Positions 37,554 through 47,997 are shown, numbered from the stretch's first letter. The stretch is 64,000 nt of DNA from Lentibacillus sp. JNUCC-1 (GCF_009741735.1 NZ_WHOH01000001.1:930001-994000), one strand, 5' to 3'. The notes: a model not told the origin generated them from the sequence alone. Translations and numbers: made by a program.

Positions 37554-39051
37554 GGCTCTTCGCTATTTAGTATTGAAAAAACAAAATAGTAGTAACACTG
37601 CGAACCTATCATTCCTTGTTTGCGGCTTGCATTGTCTTGTATGCATTAGAGCTAGTCAAGGAACCCACTTGACAAGCTCTAATGCATACAAGGTAGTGGT
37701 CGTCAAGCAAACAAAGGAATAACTGCAGTCATGATTGTTTGATCAAATCCAGCTTATTGACTGTCGCATATGCCATGGCAATAAAATTCTCGGCTGTACG
37801 ATAACCTCGGGCTTTTCTTTTGGCCGCTTGAATCAGACTGTTAGTCCCTTCAATCAGACCGTTGGTCATCTTACTTTCGAACCACCTTAAGATACCATCC
37901 TGGTGCCTCTTTAAAGATTTGGCGGCATCAATCATTGGTTTAAGTTGGGAACGTGTTGCCCAATTGTACCATTCGTTAAAGTAGAGTTTGGAAATAATGT
38001 AAGACCGTGTCCACATGTTTTGAAGCGATAACTTCATGCGGTATGCGCGTCCTGTTTTTAAGTCCATGTCCTTGAGTTTTTGAAATTGAGCTTCCTGCTT
38101 TTTAGTTAGATTTCCCTGGTTTTTCAACCATACGTAGCGTGAATTTTTGAGTTCCGGTTGTGTTGCTTGTTCTTCTCTACGTACTTGATCCAACGCTTCA
38201 TTGACCAATTTCATTACATGAAATTTATCGAAAGTAATTGAAGCATTTGGGAAGTTCTTTTCAATACCTGATATAAATGATGGAGACATATCACAACAGA
38301 TATCCTCAATTTGGGAGCGTGAGACCCCTTTATGATCAAGATGGAGGCAGAAATCCTGTAGAACGTCCGCGCCTTTTCCTTTGGTGGCAAATATCAAGCG
38401 TTTTGTGTCCATATCAATAAAAAGCGTGATATATTTATGCCCTTTGGCGCGAGACGTTTCATCCATGGCAACGCGTTTTAATTCCGATATATCCATGTCT
38501 TCCATTGCTTTATTGACATAATAATTAAACACACGCCAAAGGCGAGTATCATGTTCACCAACTTTACGAGCGACTGCGGCAACAGGCATCTCAATCATTA
38601 ACGATAAAAGATGTTGTTCAAAAAGAAAGGAAAATCCCGCACCAGAGCGTGCCCATTCAATGTGCACTGTCCGTATTTTACCACAAGCATCGCACTTTAC
38701 TCGTGGCATTCTTGCCCGAAGCAGGGTTTGATACTGCCAGAAATCAAGGTGTCTCCATGTCCGATCTTGATCCAGGGTATCATGAACTTTACATCCAGAT
38801 TTACCGCAGTTGGGGCAGGAAAATTCGGCCCCTGACCTATATTCAATATAAATGTGCAACGTGTTTTCTTCTTTGGCCAGTTCATGATGAAATACGTACC
38901 ATGGTTCAGGTATTTCCAGTGCTGACTGAAACACATCATACCGCTCTTGAAAATCTTGCATAACGAATCATCTCCTGGGTAATTTTATAGTTTTTACCCA
39001 GTATAGACAGTGTTATGAAACTTTAGACTCAACATTAAATAGCGAGGAAGC
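37554..39051 (-). mobile_element. ISL3-family insertion sequence with 8-bp target duplication
   Basis: A 1498-bp element with imperfect inverted ends (GGCTCTTCGCTATTTAGT at the left; GCTTCCTCGCTATTTAAT inverted at the right). The direct repeat TCTTTTTA flanks it at 37546-37553 and 39052-39059. It carries one transposase gene. The right target copy includes the stop codon of the upstream polymerase gene, which is left intact. Confidence 0.88.
37729..38961 (-). CDS. ISL3-family transposase
   Basis: A 410-residue transposase. The N-terminal zinc ribbon is visible (FSCPNCGKSGCKVHDT, then VKCDACGKIRTVH). The DDE core includes VAMDETSRAKGHKYITLFID (first Asp), FDKFHVMKLVNEALD and the terminal EGTNSLIQAAKRKARGYR. 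Appears intact. Confidence 0.93.
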   Translation of the reverse strand: MQDFQERYDVFQSALEIPEPWYVFHHELAKEENTLHIYIEYRSGAEFSCPNCGKSGCKVHDTLDQDRTWRHLDFWQYQTLLRARMPRVKCDACGKIRTVHIEWARSGAGFSFLFEQHLLSLMIEMPVAAVARKVGEHDTRLWRVFNYYVNKAMEDMDISELKRVAMDETSRAKGHKYITLFIDMDTKRLIFATKGKGADVLQDFCLHLDHKGVSRSQIEDICCDMSPSFISGIEKNFPNASITFDKFHVMKLVNEALDQVRREEQATQPELKNSRYVWLKNQGNLTKKQEAQFQKLKDMDLKTGRAYRMKLSLQNMWTRSYIISKLYFNEWYNWATRSQLKPMIDAAKSLKRHQDGILRWFESKMTNGLIEGTNSLIQAAKRKARGYRTAENFIAMAYATVNKLDLIKQS

Positions 39052-39056
39052 TCTTT

Positions 39057-40295
39057 TTATAAACTAAAAAAGATATTTCGGTATGGGAATAAATATGAAA
39101 CATGATGCTCCAATGTAAACTGTGTAGTATAAACATATAAAAAGCCGTATACTATTATAATGCTTGAGTATAATAGCTTTTTAGAATCCCTACTTAATAA
39201 CTTACTTACCATTGCTGCTCCTAAGATAAAAGCTGTATATGAATAGAAAATTAATCGACCTAAATTGACCATACTTCCAAACAAAGAGATTATTATTGAT
39301 AGTGCATAAACTGTTAAGAACAACTTGAAATATAATTGTTGTTTACCATAAAACTTTTTATAATAAAATAATAATAAGATTAATAAGGGAACTGTCGAAA
39401 ATGATGATATGCTTATACTAACACCATCTATTGATCCATATTTTGTATATCTACTTCCTAATAATGGGACAATAAATTCAGATACAAATATAAAAAGTAT
39501 AGGTGCTGTAATAAATAAGATATTATAACTCCGTGAAGCCTTTTTAGACAGATTTGATTTATTTATTGCAAAATAGACTAATATGATCATAAAAAAAGCG
39601 GAATAATGAAATAAGCTTGCTAGAAAAATCAACAAAAAATATTTAATAGGTTTTCTTTTAGGTATATAATCAAATGCAATAAATACAATACTAATTGCTA
39701 TAAACATTCTTACTAACGCTACAGATAACATTTGGAAATATAGCATAGTGCTTAATAAAAAGACAGCTGTTGGCAAACTGATCATATACCTATATTTCTT
39801 AAAGCCATAATAAAATAAAAACAATGGAATAAAGGACGTTACTAGTTGCATATACAAATAGTCTTCAGTAAAAAGGGCGACAATATTATTGAGTATTAAA
39901 TAACCTGGCTCCATTGTTGAATTCAAAAAATAATCAAACCAGCCATCCTGTGAGACATAGTTAAAAATTTTTATGTAAGAACTGTCATCAATAGCTGAAA
40001 ATCTTCTAAATCCATAGGTGAAAAACAAAACAGCAAATGAAAGAAACGCATATACATTAAAGAAAAGAGAAGTTTTACTACTCTGTGCTAATCCAGCAAA
40101 CATGACTGCACTTAAAACAACTGCAATATAATAAAGCATTGTATTTAAATATTCATCTGGTAAAGCAACACATAATATCACTGCTGTTATTATATAGAGA
40201 TAGACAACAAAAACATCAGTTTCCTTCTTAAAATTACTATTTTTATAAGACAAATTGAAATCTTTTTTATCAATAGTACTATCTATAAATTCCAT
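39057..40295 (-). CDS. Exopolysaccharide polymerase, EpsG/Wzy-like membrane protein
   Basis: A 412-residue, very hydrophobic protein with about 10-12 membrane helices. YGFRRFSAIDDSSYIKIFNY followed by EPGYLILNNIVALF resembles the EpsG family. It would polymerise the lipid-linked repeat units on the outer face. AGGGGG precedes the ATG at 40295. The ISL3 element inserted so that its duplicated target contains this gene's TAA, leaving the coding sequence whole but separating it from its downstream operon partners. Confidence 0.82.
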   Translation of the reverse strand: MEFIDSTIDKKDFNLSYKNSNFKKETDVFVVYLYIITAVILCVALPDEYLNTMLYYIAVVLSAVMFAGLAQSSKTSLFFNVYAFLSFAVLFFTYGFRRFSAIDDSSYIKIFNYVSQDGWFDYFLNSTMEPGYLILNNIVALFTEDYLYMQLVTSFIPLFLFYYGFKKYRYMISLPTAVFLLSTMLYFQMLSVALVRMFIAISIVFIAFDYIPKRKPIKYFLLIFLASLFHYSAFFMIILVYFAINKSNLSKKASRSYNILFITAPILFIFVSEFIVPLLGSRYTKYGSIDGVSISISSFSTVPLLILLLFYYKKFYGKQQLYFKLFLTVYALSIIISLFGSMVNLGRLIFYSYTAFILGAAMVSKLLSRDSKKLLYSSIIIVYGFLYVYTTQFTLEHHVSYLFPYRNIFFSL

Positions 40296-40320
40296 TGTTA
40301 CCCCCTATAATGAAAACAAA

Positions 40321-41496
40321 TCAAATGTTATTATGGCTGAATTCTTTGAAGAACCTTTCTCTCCGCTCATCAATTTTCTTTTTATCGTATTTCTTCGCTT
40401 CTATAAAATTTCTTTCAGCTTGACTTAACATTTGTTCCTTTTTCAAAGTCTTTAAAATAGAACATATTTCTTGTGTGTTGTACTTTGTATTACCAAATAT
40501 AAATCCATCATCTATTAACTCAGGAATTCCAGCTGTATTAGCACCAAAAGCCGGCACTCCTCTACTCATAGCTTCAATCAAAGCACGTGGTAATCCTTCT
40601 TGTCGGCTTGGTTGCGTATAAATATCAATCGTTTCAAGCCAACTAAAAACCTCGTCATGGATCATAGGTCCCATAAATCTAACTTGCTCAGTAACGTCGA
40701 ATTTCTCGGCAACAGATTTTAAATATGATTGATCACCTGCCCCAACAAGTTGATATTCAAAATGGGTATAACCTTGTTTTTTTAATTCACCTAAAGCTTC
40801 TATTACATATTGTTGTCCTTTATACCTTACATTCACCGCTGCAGTTGTACCTATTATAATTTTACTATTTGCATCCATGTTTCTTATTTTTTCTTGTCTT
40901 TTCCTTAAGATATTGTCATCAAATTTAGTTAAGGCTACATTTGAGCAATTAACACTTTTACCACGTGTAGGATATCGATCTTGTAAAAAGTGGTTTGTTA
41001 CATAAACTACATAATTAGAATTTTTAACACGTTTCTTTGTCGCTAGATACATAAACGGCGCAACTAATTTCCCTTTAAAACTATGGTTCCAATGTGCATC
41101 CCATGGACAAGCAACAACTTCTGTTAAATACGGTTTATTATATTTTTTAGCATAATCAATAGCTATAAAACCCGACATACTTGGCAGCCTAGCTACGATA
41201 TAATCAGACTCCAAGACTGCTTTTTTAACAATTGCTTTTGCTTTTTTTCGATAAAATAATACACCTTTTGCGCTACTAATATTGGGCATTTCATACACTT
41301 TAAAAGGGATACCATTTATTTTGGATAGATTCTTCGTTGACTCATCTTTTTTTAATTGGTTTAGTCTAATTACTGTTGCAATTTGGTCTGCAATTGCGTA
41401 ATACCGTTTAAACATTTCATTATTGTGAGCAATGCCATAATAATTTTGTTCACCATCAACACTTAACGGTCCATCATGACAGAACAATACTTGCAT
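40321..41496 (-). CDS. Glycosyltransferase family 4
   Basis: A 391-residue GT-B glycosyltransferase. N-terminal MQVLFCHDGPLSVDGEQNYY, C-terminal donor domain with IIGTTAAVNVRYKGQQYVIE and YTQPSRQEGLPRALIEAMSR (E-x7-E). AAGAGGAG precedes the start. Neighbours on both sides are exopolysaccharide genes with gaps of 14-25 bases. Confidence 0.87.
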   Translation of the reverse strand: MQVLFCHDGPLSVDGEQNYYGIAHNNEMFKRYYAIADQIATVIRLNQLKKDESTKNLSKINGIPFKVYEMPNISSAKGVLFYRKKAKAIVKKAVLESDYIVARLPSMSGFIAIDYAKKYNKPYLTEVVACPWDAHWNHSFKGKLVAPFMYLATKKRVKNSNYVVYVTNHFLQDRYPTRGKSVNCSNVALTKFDDNILRKRQEKIRNMDANSKIIIGTTAAVNVRYKGQQYVIEALGELKKQGYTHFEYQLVGAGDQSYLKSVAEKFDVTEQVRFMGPMIHDEVFSWLETIDIYTQPSRQEGLPRALIEAMSRGVPAFGANTAGIPELIDDGFIFGNTKYNTQEICSILKTLKKEQMLSQAERNFIEAKKYDKKKIDERRERFFKEFSHNNI

Positions 41497-41510
41497 TATA
41501 AAATCTCCTC

Positions 41511-42407
41511 TTAATATTTCATTTTATCTACTTTAAACTGTTCGCCTAATATAAAATCAAACTGATCGGGCTTAAATTCTTCATATCCACTCAGCAAGTA
41601 AAAAGTCAACTCTCCGAAATAAACTTCTTCATTTACCCAATATAAATCGACTCTAACATGTGGAAAGTCTTTGGAAAGATCAGTAGCTACCTGAATCATT
41701 CGTTCAAGCCCACCTGGCTTAGGTATTATATCTCCACAGTTTGGTATATCACTATCAACATCAAGAAAATTCCATTCAAGATCATAGAAGTTTCTCTTGT
41801 GATTAGAATATCTATCAATATCTATCCAAACGTATTTCGCTTCCCCATTAAAACAGATAAACTTATAATCACTAAGTTCTTTTTTATTATTCGTTTTGTC
41901 TTTGATTAGTTTTTCGCATATTATTTTGGGTTTGATATCATAATAGGCCCACTCTCTTCCCATCTTGACTGGCCTATCCACTAGCCACTGATTTAGTGTA
42001 TTAATGGTTTCTTCAATGTTTAAAGTACTTTTATCATGGCATAATATGTTTGTTTTACTTGCATTTGTTGTTTTGAGGACAAATTCACTCGGCAGATTAT
42101 CAAAATCTATATCATTAGCATTATCATACACACCATATTGTGGGATTAAAATATTTTCATAGCCTTTTTCAATAATGAATTGTCTTACATTATGCTTATC
42201 TGCGCATTGTGTCATTAGTGGATCACGATAGTATAACTTGTACCATTGCAATTTCTCAGTAAATCTTTTTGGATTTTCTAAGTTTAAAATTCGTCCCGTT
42301 TTGATCCAATATTGAATCTTTATCATAAACTTATCAGGCAAAAAATCCAGTAACCCGAGTATTTTAAATCTTATCTCTTGATTAGGTATTAATTTTTTAT
42401 AGTTCAT
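41511..42407 (-). CDS. TupA-like ATP-grasp glycosyltransferase/ligase-family protein
   Basis: About 298 residues. WYKLYYRDPLMTQCADKHNV, YGVYDNANDIDFDNLPSEFV, LKTTNASKTNILCHDKSTLN and YDIKPKIICEKLI match the TupA-like ATP-grasp family often found in capsule and O-antigen clusters, where members attach amino or sugar groups to the polymer. ATG 42407 is likely; a TTG at 42416 overlapping the upstream gene is an alternative start. Confidence 0.8.
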   Translation of the reverse strand: MNYKKLIPNQEIRFKILGLLDFLPDKFMIKIQYWIKTGRILNLENPKRFTEKLQWYKLYYRDPLMTQCADKHNVRQFIIEKGYENILIPQYGVYDNANDIDFDNLPSEFVLKTTNASKTNILCHDKSTLNIEETINTLNQWLVDRPVKMGREWAYYDIKPKIICEKLIKDKTNNKKELSDYKFICFNGEAKYVWIDIDRYSNHKRNFYDLEWNFLDVDSDIPNCGDIIPKPGGLERMIQVATDLSKDFPHVRVDLYWVNEEVYFGELTFYLLSGYEEFKPDQFDFILGEQFKVDKMKY

Positions 42408-42412
42408 CTCTA

Positions 42413-43513
42413 TCAACCTATTTCCTTTTGTATTTCATCAAGGTAAGCTTCAACAACCATCTGCCGATCAAATTCTTCTTCTACTTTTTTTCGCCCAGAC
42501 AATCCCATCTTTTTCTTTTCTTCATGAGGATGGCGTAAAAATAATTCTATTTTTTTTATAAGGTCTTCGCTGCTTTTTTGCTCAACAATATATCCATTCT
42601 TACCATGATCCACTATCTCTCTACAACCGCTTCTATTTGTCGTAATAACCGGACGTCCGCTTGCCGCACTTTCCAATAGTACATTTGACATGCCCTCTGG
42701 ATAATATGTTGGGTGTATCGTACAGTGAGAAAGAGAAAGGTACTTTCTAATGTCTCGTTGCATCCCATGATATTGAATAACTTTTTTATCGTGCATTTTT
42801 TTAAGCTGATCATCATAATCTTGTTCACAAAATCCCAGAACATGAAATCTTGTCTCAGGGTGTTTCTGTCTAATGTATTGAGCCGCTTCCAAGTATTGGT
42901 CTATGCCTTTTTCCTTCATAATCCTTGAAATAAAAACAAAGTCAATTGTAGAATTATCTGGGTAATCAATTAAAGAAAAATGATTTAAATTAACCCCTGA
43001 ACCAGGTACTAATTTATGTTTACTCTCTGCAATCTTATTATCAATGAAAAACTGTTGATTTTCCTCATTCTGAAAAAAGACTTTTGATATGTCTTTAAAA
43101 GCTTTTTTGTATAAGATCACGGACACCTTTTGCATTAACCCGCCACTTTCTACTGCGGTACCGAGCCCAGTAATGTTTGCTATGTAAGGAATCTTTAAGC
43201 TTTTTGCAGCCATCCCCCCATATATGTTTGGTTTAATTGTGTATGTCAAAACGATATCTGGTTTGATTTTTTTCATTATATTTTTATAATAACGAAGTAA
43301 TTTCCACTCTTGGTATACATTTAATCCGTGTCTATTAACATCTGCTTTAATATAATGACAACCTAACTTAACTAGATCATCAATCCTTTCGCCGTATGGT
43401 GAAGATATGTGTACTTCATAGCCCTCTTCTAACAGTCGTTCAACCAATTCTAATCTAAAGTTGTAAATAACTACATCATGGTTGACTAATATAAGAACTT
43501 TTTTAGAACTCAA
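42413..43513 (-). CDS. Glycosyltransferase family 4 (CapM/PelF-like)
   Basis: A 366-residue protein starting at TTG (AGGGA about 7 bases upstream). KVLILVNHDVVIYNFRLELV and KIKPDIVLTYTIKPNIYGGM are typical of N-acetylgalactosaminyl or similar transferases acting on the first undecaprenyl-linked sugar. The donor site reads PEGMSNVLLESAASGRPVIT. It directly follows the epimerase gene without a gap. Confidence 0.87.
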   Translation of the reverse strand: MSSKKVLILVNHDVVIYNFRLELVERLLEEGYEVHISSPYGERIDDLVKLGCHYIKADVNRHGLNVYQEWKLLRYYKNIMKKIKPDIVLTYTIKPNIYGGMAAKSLKIPYIANITGLGTAVESGGLMQKVSVILYKKAFKDISKVFFQNEENQQFFIDNKIAESKHKLVPGSGVNLNHFSLIDYPDNSTIDFVFISRIMKEKGIDQYLEAAQYIRQKHPETRFHVLGFCEQDYDDQLKKMHDKKVIQYHGMQRDIRKYLSLSHCTIHPTYYPEGMSNVLLESAASGRPVITTNRSGCREIVDHGKNGYIVEQKSSEDLIKKIELFLRHPHEEKKKMGLSGRKKVEEEFDRQMVVEAYLDEIQKEIG

Positions 43514-43515
43514 CT

Positions 43516-44379
43516 CTATTCCCTGCTTTCAGTAAGCCGTATAGAACTACTCAAATCTCGGATTCTGTAGTTATCTTTATATTGACTTAGATTTATATCG
43601 TATACTAGATTTCCAAACACTTTGTTTACTATATCAACTCTAGGCAGCATAAAACGTAATAATGGATTAAATACCTTTACCAATTTTATATTTCTTCCGT
43701 GCACATTGGAGATCAATTTTACCATTTCACTCGTTTTTACATATGTTTTGTTTTGAGGAAAAAACAGTCCACTTTCTTCTTTTTCGATCATTAGTCTCAA
43801 GAACTCAGAAAGATTATCAATATGCAACATGCTTCGCTGGTTGTTAAGATCAGGGAATATAGGAAGTTTTTGAGCTGCTTTTGCTAGCTTTGGGTAATTG
43901 CCTTTCGATTCTTTACCATAAATCATTGGCGGTCTAATTATAACCACTTTAAACACTTTATCATTTAGCGGCTCGATTCCTTTTTCTGCCTGCAACTTGC
44001 TTTCTCCATAAAAGTCTTTTGGTTTTGGTATTGTATTTTTGTCTATCACACCGTCTTCTCCTACAGCATCTCCATACACAATAATGCTGCTTATAAAGAT
44101 AAACTGACCCACGTTTTCTACTTTGGCTTTATGTGCCACTTCTATTGTTAAATCTCGATTTACTTTATAATATTTCTCTTCCATCTTGGGATCTTTGGAA
44201 ACATGCGCTATCCCAGCAACATGAACAACAGAATCATATTTAGAAAAATCCATTTCTCTCCATGATCCATCTTTCAAACTAATCTTATCAACAGAATAAC
44301 TATCAGGATCTTTGCCCAACCATTCTGCTAAACTGTTACCAACATAACTATTAACACCTGTTATCAATACATGTTTCAT
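43516..44379 (-). CDS. NAD-dependent epimerase/dehydratase (GalE/WbpV-like SDR)
   Basis: A 287-residue extended SDR protein: TGVNSYVGNSLAEWL (nucleotide binding), HVAGIAHVSKDP, ISSIIVYGD and the catalytic YGESKLQAEKG. Often fused to or next to a priming sugar transferase, as here, where the start overlaps the transferase stop by 4 bases (ATGA). It probably makes the UDP-HexNAc sugar that the priming enzyme uses. Confidence 0.85.
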   Translation of the reverse strand: MKHVLITGVNSYVGNSLAEWLGKDPDSYSVDKISLKDGSWREMDFSKYDSVVHVAGIAHVSKDPKMEEKYYKVNRDLTIEVAHKAKVENVGQFIFISSIIVYGDAVGEDGVIDKNTIPKPKDFYGESKLQAEKGIEPLNDKVFKVVIIRPPMIYGKESKGNYPKLAKAAQKLPIFPDLNNQRSMLHIDNLSEFLRLMIEKEESGLFFPQNKTYVKTSEMVKLISNVHGRNIKLVKVFNPLLRFMLPRVDIVNKVFGNLVYDINLSQYKDNYRIRDLSSSIRLTESRE

Positions 44380-45011
44380 TTTGACACAGTCTCCTTGCTA
44401 CAGGCAGATTCATCCTTGGTAGTTCTACCTGTCCCGCCTTCTACCACACCATCGCTCTTGACAACGCTGATAAACGTTCCGAAGAAGCATTTCACATCTA
44501 GCCAGAAGCTCATATTGTTTACATATTCCCCGTCCAGTTGAGCTTTGATATCAATTGGCAGTTCGTCCCTGCCTTTAATCTGCGCCCAGCCGGTTAACCC
44601 GGGTGAGATGTCGTTTGCGCCATATTTGTCTCGTTCCTTGATTAGATCATATTGATTCCAAAGGGCTGGTCTTGGACCAATAACACTCATTTTACCAGTT
44701 AGTATATTTAATATCTGTGGAAGTTCATCGAGTGATGTTTTTCTTAAGAACTTACCCATCTTAGTAATATACATATCAGGGTCTTTTAATAAGTGCGTTG
44801 GGGTGTCCTTTGGTGTATCGATTCTCATAGTACGGAACTTTAATATGTTAAAATGCGATTTATGCAGACCAACTCTTTTTTGCTTGAAAAAAATTGGCCC
44901 TTTTGAATCCAATTTAATTCCAATAATGAGTATGATGAAAACGGGTGATAAGATTAAGAGTCCACCAAGCGACAGAATGATATCAACAAGCCGTTTTAAT
45001 TTTAAATACAT
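44376..45011 (-). CDS. Priming sugar-phosphate transferase (polyprenyl-phosphate glycosyl-1-phosphate transferase)
   Basis: About 211 residues: one N-terminal membrane helix (LVDIILSLGGLLILSPVFII), then the catalytic domain with KQKRVGLHKSHFNILKFRTM, LRKTSLDELPQILNILTGKM and SVIGPRPALW. It starts exopolysaccharide synthesis by loading the first sugar-phosphate onto undecaprenyl phosphate. ATG 45011 is preferred over 45017 because GGGAG lies 9 bases from it and only 3 from the other. Confidence 0.9.
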   Translation of the reverse strand: MYLKLKRLVDIILSLGGLLILSPVFIILIIGIKLDSKGPIFFKQKRVGLHKSHFNILKFRTMRIDTPKDTPTHLLKDPDMYITKMGKFLRKTSLDELPQILNILTGKMSVIGPRPALWNQYDLIKERDKYGANDISPGLTGWAQIKGRDELPIDIKAQLDGEYVNNMSFWLDVKCFFGTFISVVKSDGVVEGGTGRTTKDESACSKETVSK

Positions 45012-45115
45012 ATTCATACGCTCCCTGGGTTTTAGTAGCTTAATACTTCTCCAGAATTATTTGGGTAATTGAACTCTGAGGAACTACTAAACTACTAAGG
45101 TATTGTGCAATAATG

Positions 45116-45158
45116 TAATGGCAATGTGCCGAGTTTCTGTACTCGACACCTGCCATTA
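45116..45158 (-). terminator. Hairpin downstream of galU
   Basis: TAATGGCA pairs with TGCCATTA, with an inner GAGT/ACTC stem, 14 bases beyond the galU stop. No strong T-run, so it may be a partial terminator or processing signal inside the operon. Confidence 0.5.
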
Positions 45159-45171
45159 TTATGTTTACTTT

Positions 45172-46053
45172 TTAGCTTTTAACACTCTGCTTAGCAGCCA
45201 ATTCATTAACCAAAGCTGCCACGTCGTTTCCGATGCTCACATCTTTCAAAGCAAACTCCAAAGTCGTTTTCACAAACCCAAACTTCTCTCCAACGTCATG
45301 GCGTTTGCCTTCAAAATCATAGGCATAGACGGACTGCTCTTGATTCAAATTTTGGATCGCGTCAGTCAGTTGAATTTCTCCACCCGCACCGATTTCGTGT
45401 TTATCTAGGTGTTTGAAAATTTCAGGTGTGAGTACATAACGCCCCATAATAGCCAAGTTAGAAGGAGCTGTCCCCAGTTTCGGCTTCTCCACAAAGTGAT
45501 GTACCTTGTAGCGTCTGCCTTCAGATGATGAAGGATCTACAATACCATAGCGATTAGTCTCGTCTTGTGGTACTTGCTGGACACCGACTACTGAACTCTC
45601 TGTTTCTTCATATTGCTGGATAAGCTGTCTGAGTCCTGGTGTCTCTGATTCCACGATGTCGTCCCCAAGGAGAACAGCAAATGGTTCGTTCCCGATGAAT
45701 TTACGTGCGCACCATACGGCATGGCCTAGGCCTTGCGGGTCTTTTTGTCTGATGTAATGAATGTCAACATTTGATGTGTGTTTAACTTTCTCAAGAAGCT
45801 CAAATTTTTCTTTTTTAATTAGGTTATCTTCAAGTTCAAAGTTATTATCAAAATGGTCTTCAATAGCGCGCTTGTGTTTTCCGGTTACGATGATGATGTC
45901 TTCAATACCGGAGTTAATAGCTTCTTCAACTATGTATTGAATAGTTGGTTTATCAACAATTGGAAGCATTTCTTTCGGCATTGCTTTTGTGGCCGGTAAA
46001 AATCTTGTTCCCAGACCGGCTGCTGGGATGATGGCTTTTTTAACTGTTTTCAA
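45172..46053 (-). CDS. galU: UTP-glucose-1-phosphate uridylyltransferase
   Basis: A 293-residue enzyme making UDP-glucose from UTP and glucose-1-phosphate. [20 protein letters not shown] is the nucleotide-binding signature, followed by [27 protein letters not shown] and [20 protein letters not shown]. It supplies the substrate for Ugd and thus UDP-GlcA and UDP-GalA for the polymer. Confidence 0.93.
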   Translation of the reverse strand: MKTVKKAIIPAAGLGTRFLPATKAMPKEMLPIVDKPTIQYIVEEAINSGIEDIIIVTGKHKRAIEDHFDNNFELEDNLIKKEKFELLEKVKHTSNVDIHYIRQKDPQGLGHAVWCARKFIGNEPFAVLLGDDIVESETPGLRQLIQQYEETESSVVGVQQVPQDETNRYGIVDPSSSEGRRYKVHHFVEKPKLGTAPSNLAIMGRYVLTPEIFKHLDKHEIGAGGEIQLTDAIQNLNQEQSVYAYDFEGKRHDVGEKFGFVKTTLEFALKDVSIGNDVAALVNELAAKQSVKS

Positions 46054-46077
46054 ATCATGACCTCCAGTGTATTTCTT

Positions 46078-47916
46078 TTAATTACCTGGCACCTGGGCCA
46101 GTTCTCTTTGCTCCATAAACACAATCCCCAACAACTCATCTTTCAACATCTCACCCGAATTATGCGGCAAGTTCTCCAGCATCATATCAATAATCTGTCT
46201 ATCAACCTGAACCGTCTTCCCTACATAAATCTTCTCATAAACTGCATCCGGATGAACCTCATTCTCATTAAGCAGTTCCTCAAACATCTTCTCCCCTGGA
46301 CGCTTACCAGAAAACTGAATCTCAATCTCATTTTCCGTATATCCTGATAGTCTAATCAGATTACGAGCCAAATCAACAATCTTCACAGGCTCACCCATAT
46401 CCAGAACAAAGATCTCTCCACCCTTAGCCAGTGTTCCTGCCTGAATCACAAGCCGTGAGGCTTCGGGTATGGTCATAAAATAACGCGTCATCTCCGGATC
46501 AGTAACCGTAACCGGTCCCCCGCGCTCAATTTGTTTTTTAAACAAAGGAATAACACTCCCACGACTGCCAAGAACGTTGCCAAAACGAACAGCCACATAC
46601 TTGGTCTGACTCCGTTTATTCAAGTCCTGAATAACCATTTCAGCAATCCGTTTACTCGCGCCCATGACATTCGTCGGGTTCACAGCTTTATCAGTCGAAA
46701 CCAAAACAAAAGTATTAACGCCGAAGGCATCAGCTGCTTCTGCAACATTCCGCGTCCCCATGACGTTGTTTTTCACCGCTTCATGCGGGTTGTATTCCAT
46801 GAGAGGCACATGCTTATGAGCCGCTGCATGATACACAATCATCGGCTGATGTTCCTGCATAATCTCAAACATGCGGTCTCTGTCCTGCACGTCTCCGATC
46901 ACCGGAACAATCTCTGTCTCAGTCTGGCCATAGTCTTGTTTTAATTCCATATCAATCGTATAAATGCTGAATTCCCCATGGCCGACGAGTACGATTTTCC
47001 CTGGTGTGAAACGCATGAGCTGGCGGCATAATTCAGAACCAATTGATCCACCGGCACCGGTGACCATGACGGTCTGACCTGTGACATATTCAGAAATGGC
47101 GTTGATGTCGAGTTCGACTGGTCGTCTGCCGAGCAGGTCTTCTACTTCAACGTTTTTCAGATTGCTGACGGAGACACGGCCTGTCATGAGATCCTCGATT
47201 TTCGGGATCATCTGGACTTTGGCGTTGGTGGCGTTACATTTTGCCACAATTTCCGACAGCTCGCCATTTTTCAATGATGGGATGGCGATAACGACGAGTT
47301 CGATGTTGTGGTTGTTCACCACTGTGTCGATATCCTTGATCTGCCCGAGGACAGGGACACCATAGATTTCCATGCGCTGCTTCGTGATGTCATCGTCCAC
47401 AAAGGCAACAGGCATGAGGCCATCGTCATCCACGTTGTTATTGTGGAGTTGTCTGGCAATCATTGTTCCGGCAGACCCCGCTCCGACGATCAGTGTGCGT
47501 TTTCTGTTTTGACCAGTTGCAATATACCGATCACGGAATACGCGCCAGAAGAAGCGGGAGCCTCCGATAAAGATAATATGTAAGAGCCATGTGACGAGTA
47601 AAGCCCGGCGGTAGATTGAGAAATCATTGACCAGGAATTGTACGATGCCTGCCGAGATGATCGTGAATGTCACGGCTTTGACGATCGCGAGCAGTTCGCC
47701 GACACTCGCATATGCCCACACCTTGTTATATAATTTATAAATCATGGCATAAAGATGGTGAAAGACAAGCATAGCGATGGCGCTGATGGTCAGTACGGGT
47801 ACGGCATTTTCCACCTGCATGCCGGGATACACAATCCATGTCGCGGCAAAAATGGCGCACAATACGATGATCGAGTCGAGCGTCATGAGAAAAAGCAGTC
47901 GTTTGCGGTATGTCAT
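46078..47916 (-). CDS. Membrane-bound nucleoside-diphosphate sugar epimerase/dehydratase (CapD/EpsC/PglF type)
   Basis: A 612-residue protein: four N-terminal membrane helices (about residues 8-110), a first Rossmann-like region (TLIVGAGSAGTMIARQL), then the catalytic SDR domain (VMVTGAGGSIGSELCRQLMR, AAAHKHVPLMEYNPHEAVKN, STDKAVNPTNVMGASKRIAE). This family is a UDP-GlcNAc 4,6-dehydratase or similar, producing deoxy-sugar precursors. First gene of the exopolysaccharide operon. Confidence 0.9.
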   Translation of the reverse strand: MTYRKRLLFLMTLDSIIVLCAIFAATWIVYPGMQVENAVPVLTISAIAMLVFHHLYAMIYKLYNKVWAYASVGELLAIVKAVTFTIISAGIVQFLVNDFSIYRRALLVTWLLHIIFIGGSRFFWRVFRDRYIATGQNRKRTLIVGAGSAGTMIARQLHNNNVDDDGLMPVAFVDDDITKQRMEIYGVPVLGQIKDIDTVVNNHNIELVVIAIPSLKNGELSEIVAKCNATNAKVQMIPKIEDLMTGRVSVSNLKNVEVEDLLGRRPVELDINAISEYVTGQTVMVTGAGGSIGSELCRQLMRFTPGKIVLVGHGEFSIYTIDMELKQDYGQTETEIVPVIGDVQDRDRMFEIMQEHQPMIVYHAAAHKHVPLMEYNPHEAVKNNVMGTRNVAEAADAFGVNTFVLVSTDKAVNPTNVMGASKRIAEMVIQDLNKRSQTKYVAVRFGNVLGSRGSVIPLFKKQIERGGPVTVTDPEMTRYFMTIPEASRLVIQAGTLAKGGEIFVLDMGEPVKIVDLARNLIRLSGYTENEIEIQFSGKRPGEKMFEELLNENEVHPDAVYEKIYVGKTVQVDRQIIDMMLENLPHNSGEMLKDELLGIVFMEQRELAQVPGN

Positions 47917-47997
47917 CGTGAATGTGGCCTCCTTTCCAAAAGCATGTAACGTTTTTTACAAGTTCCGACGTTATTCCACACTTTTTACATAATATCC

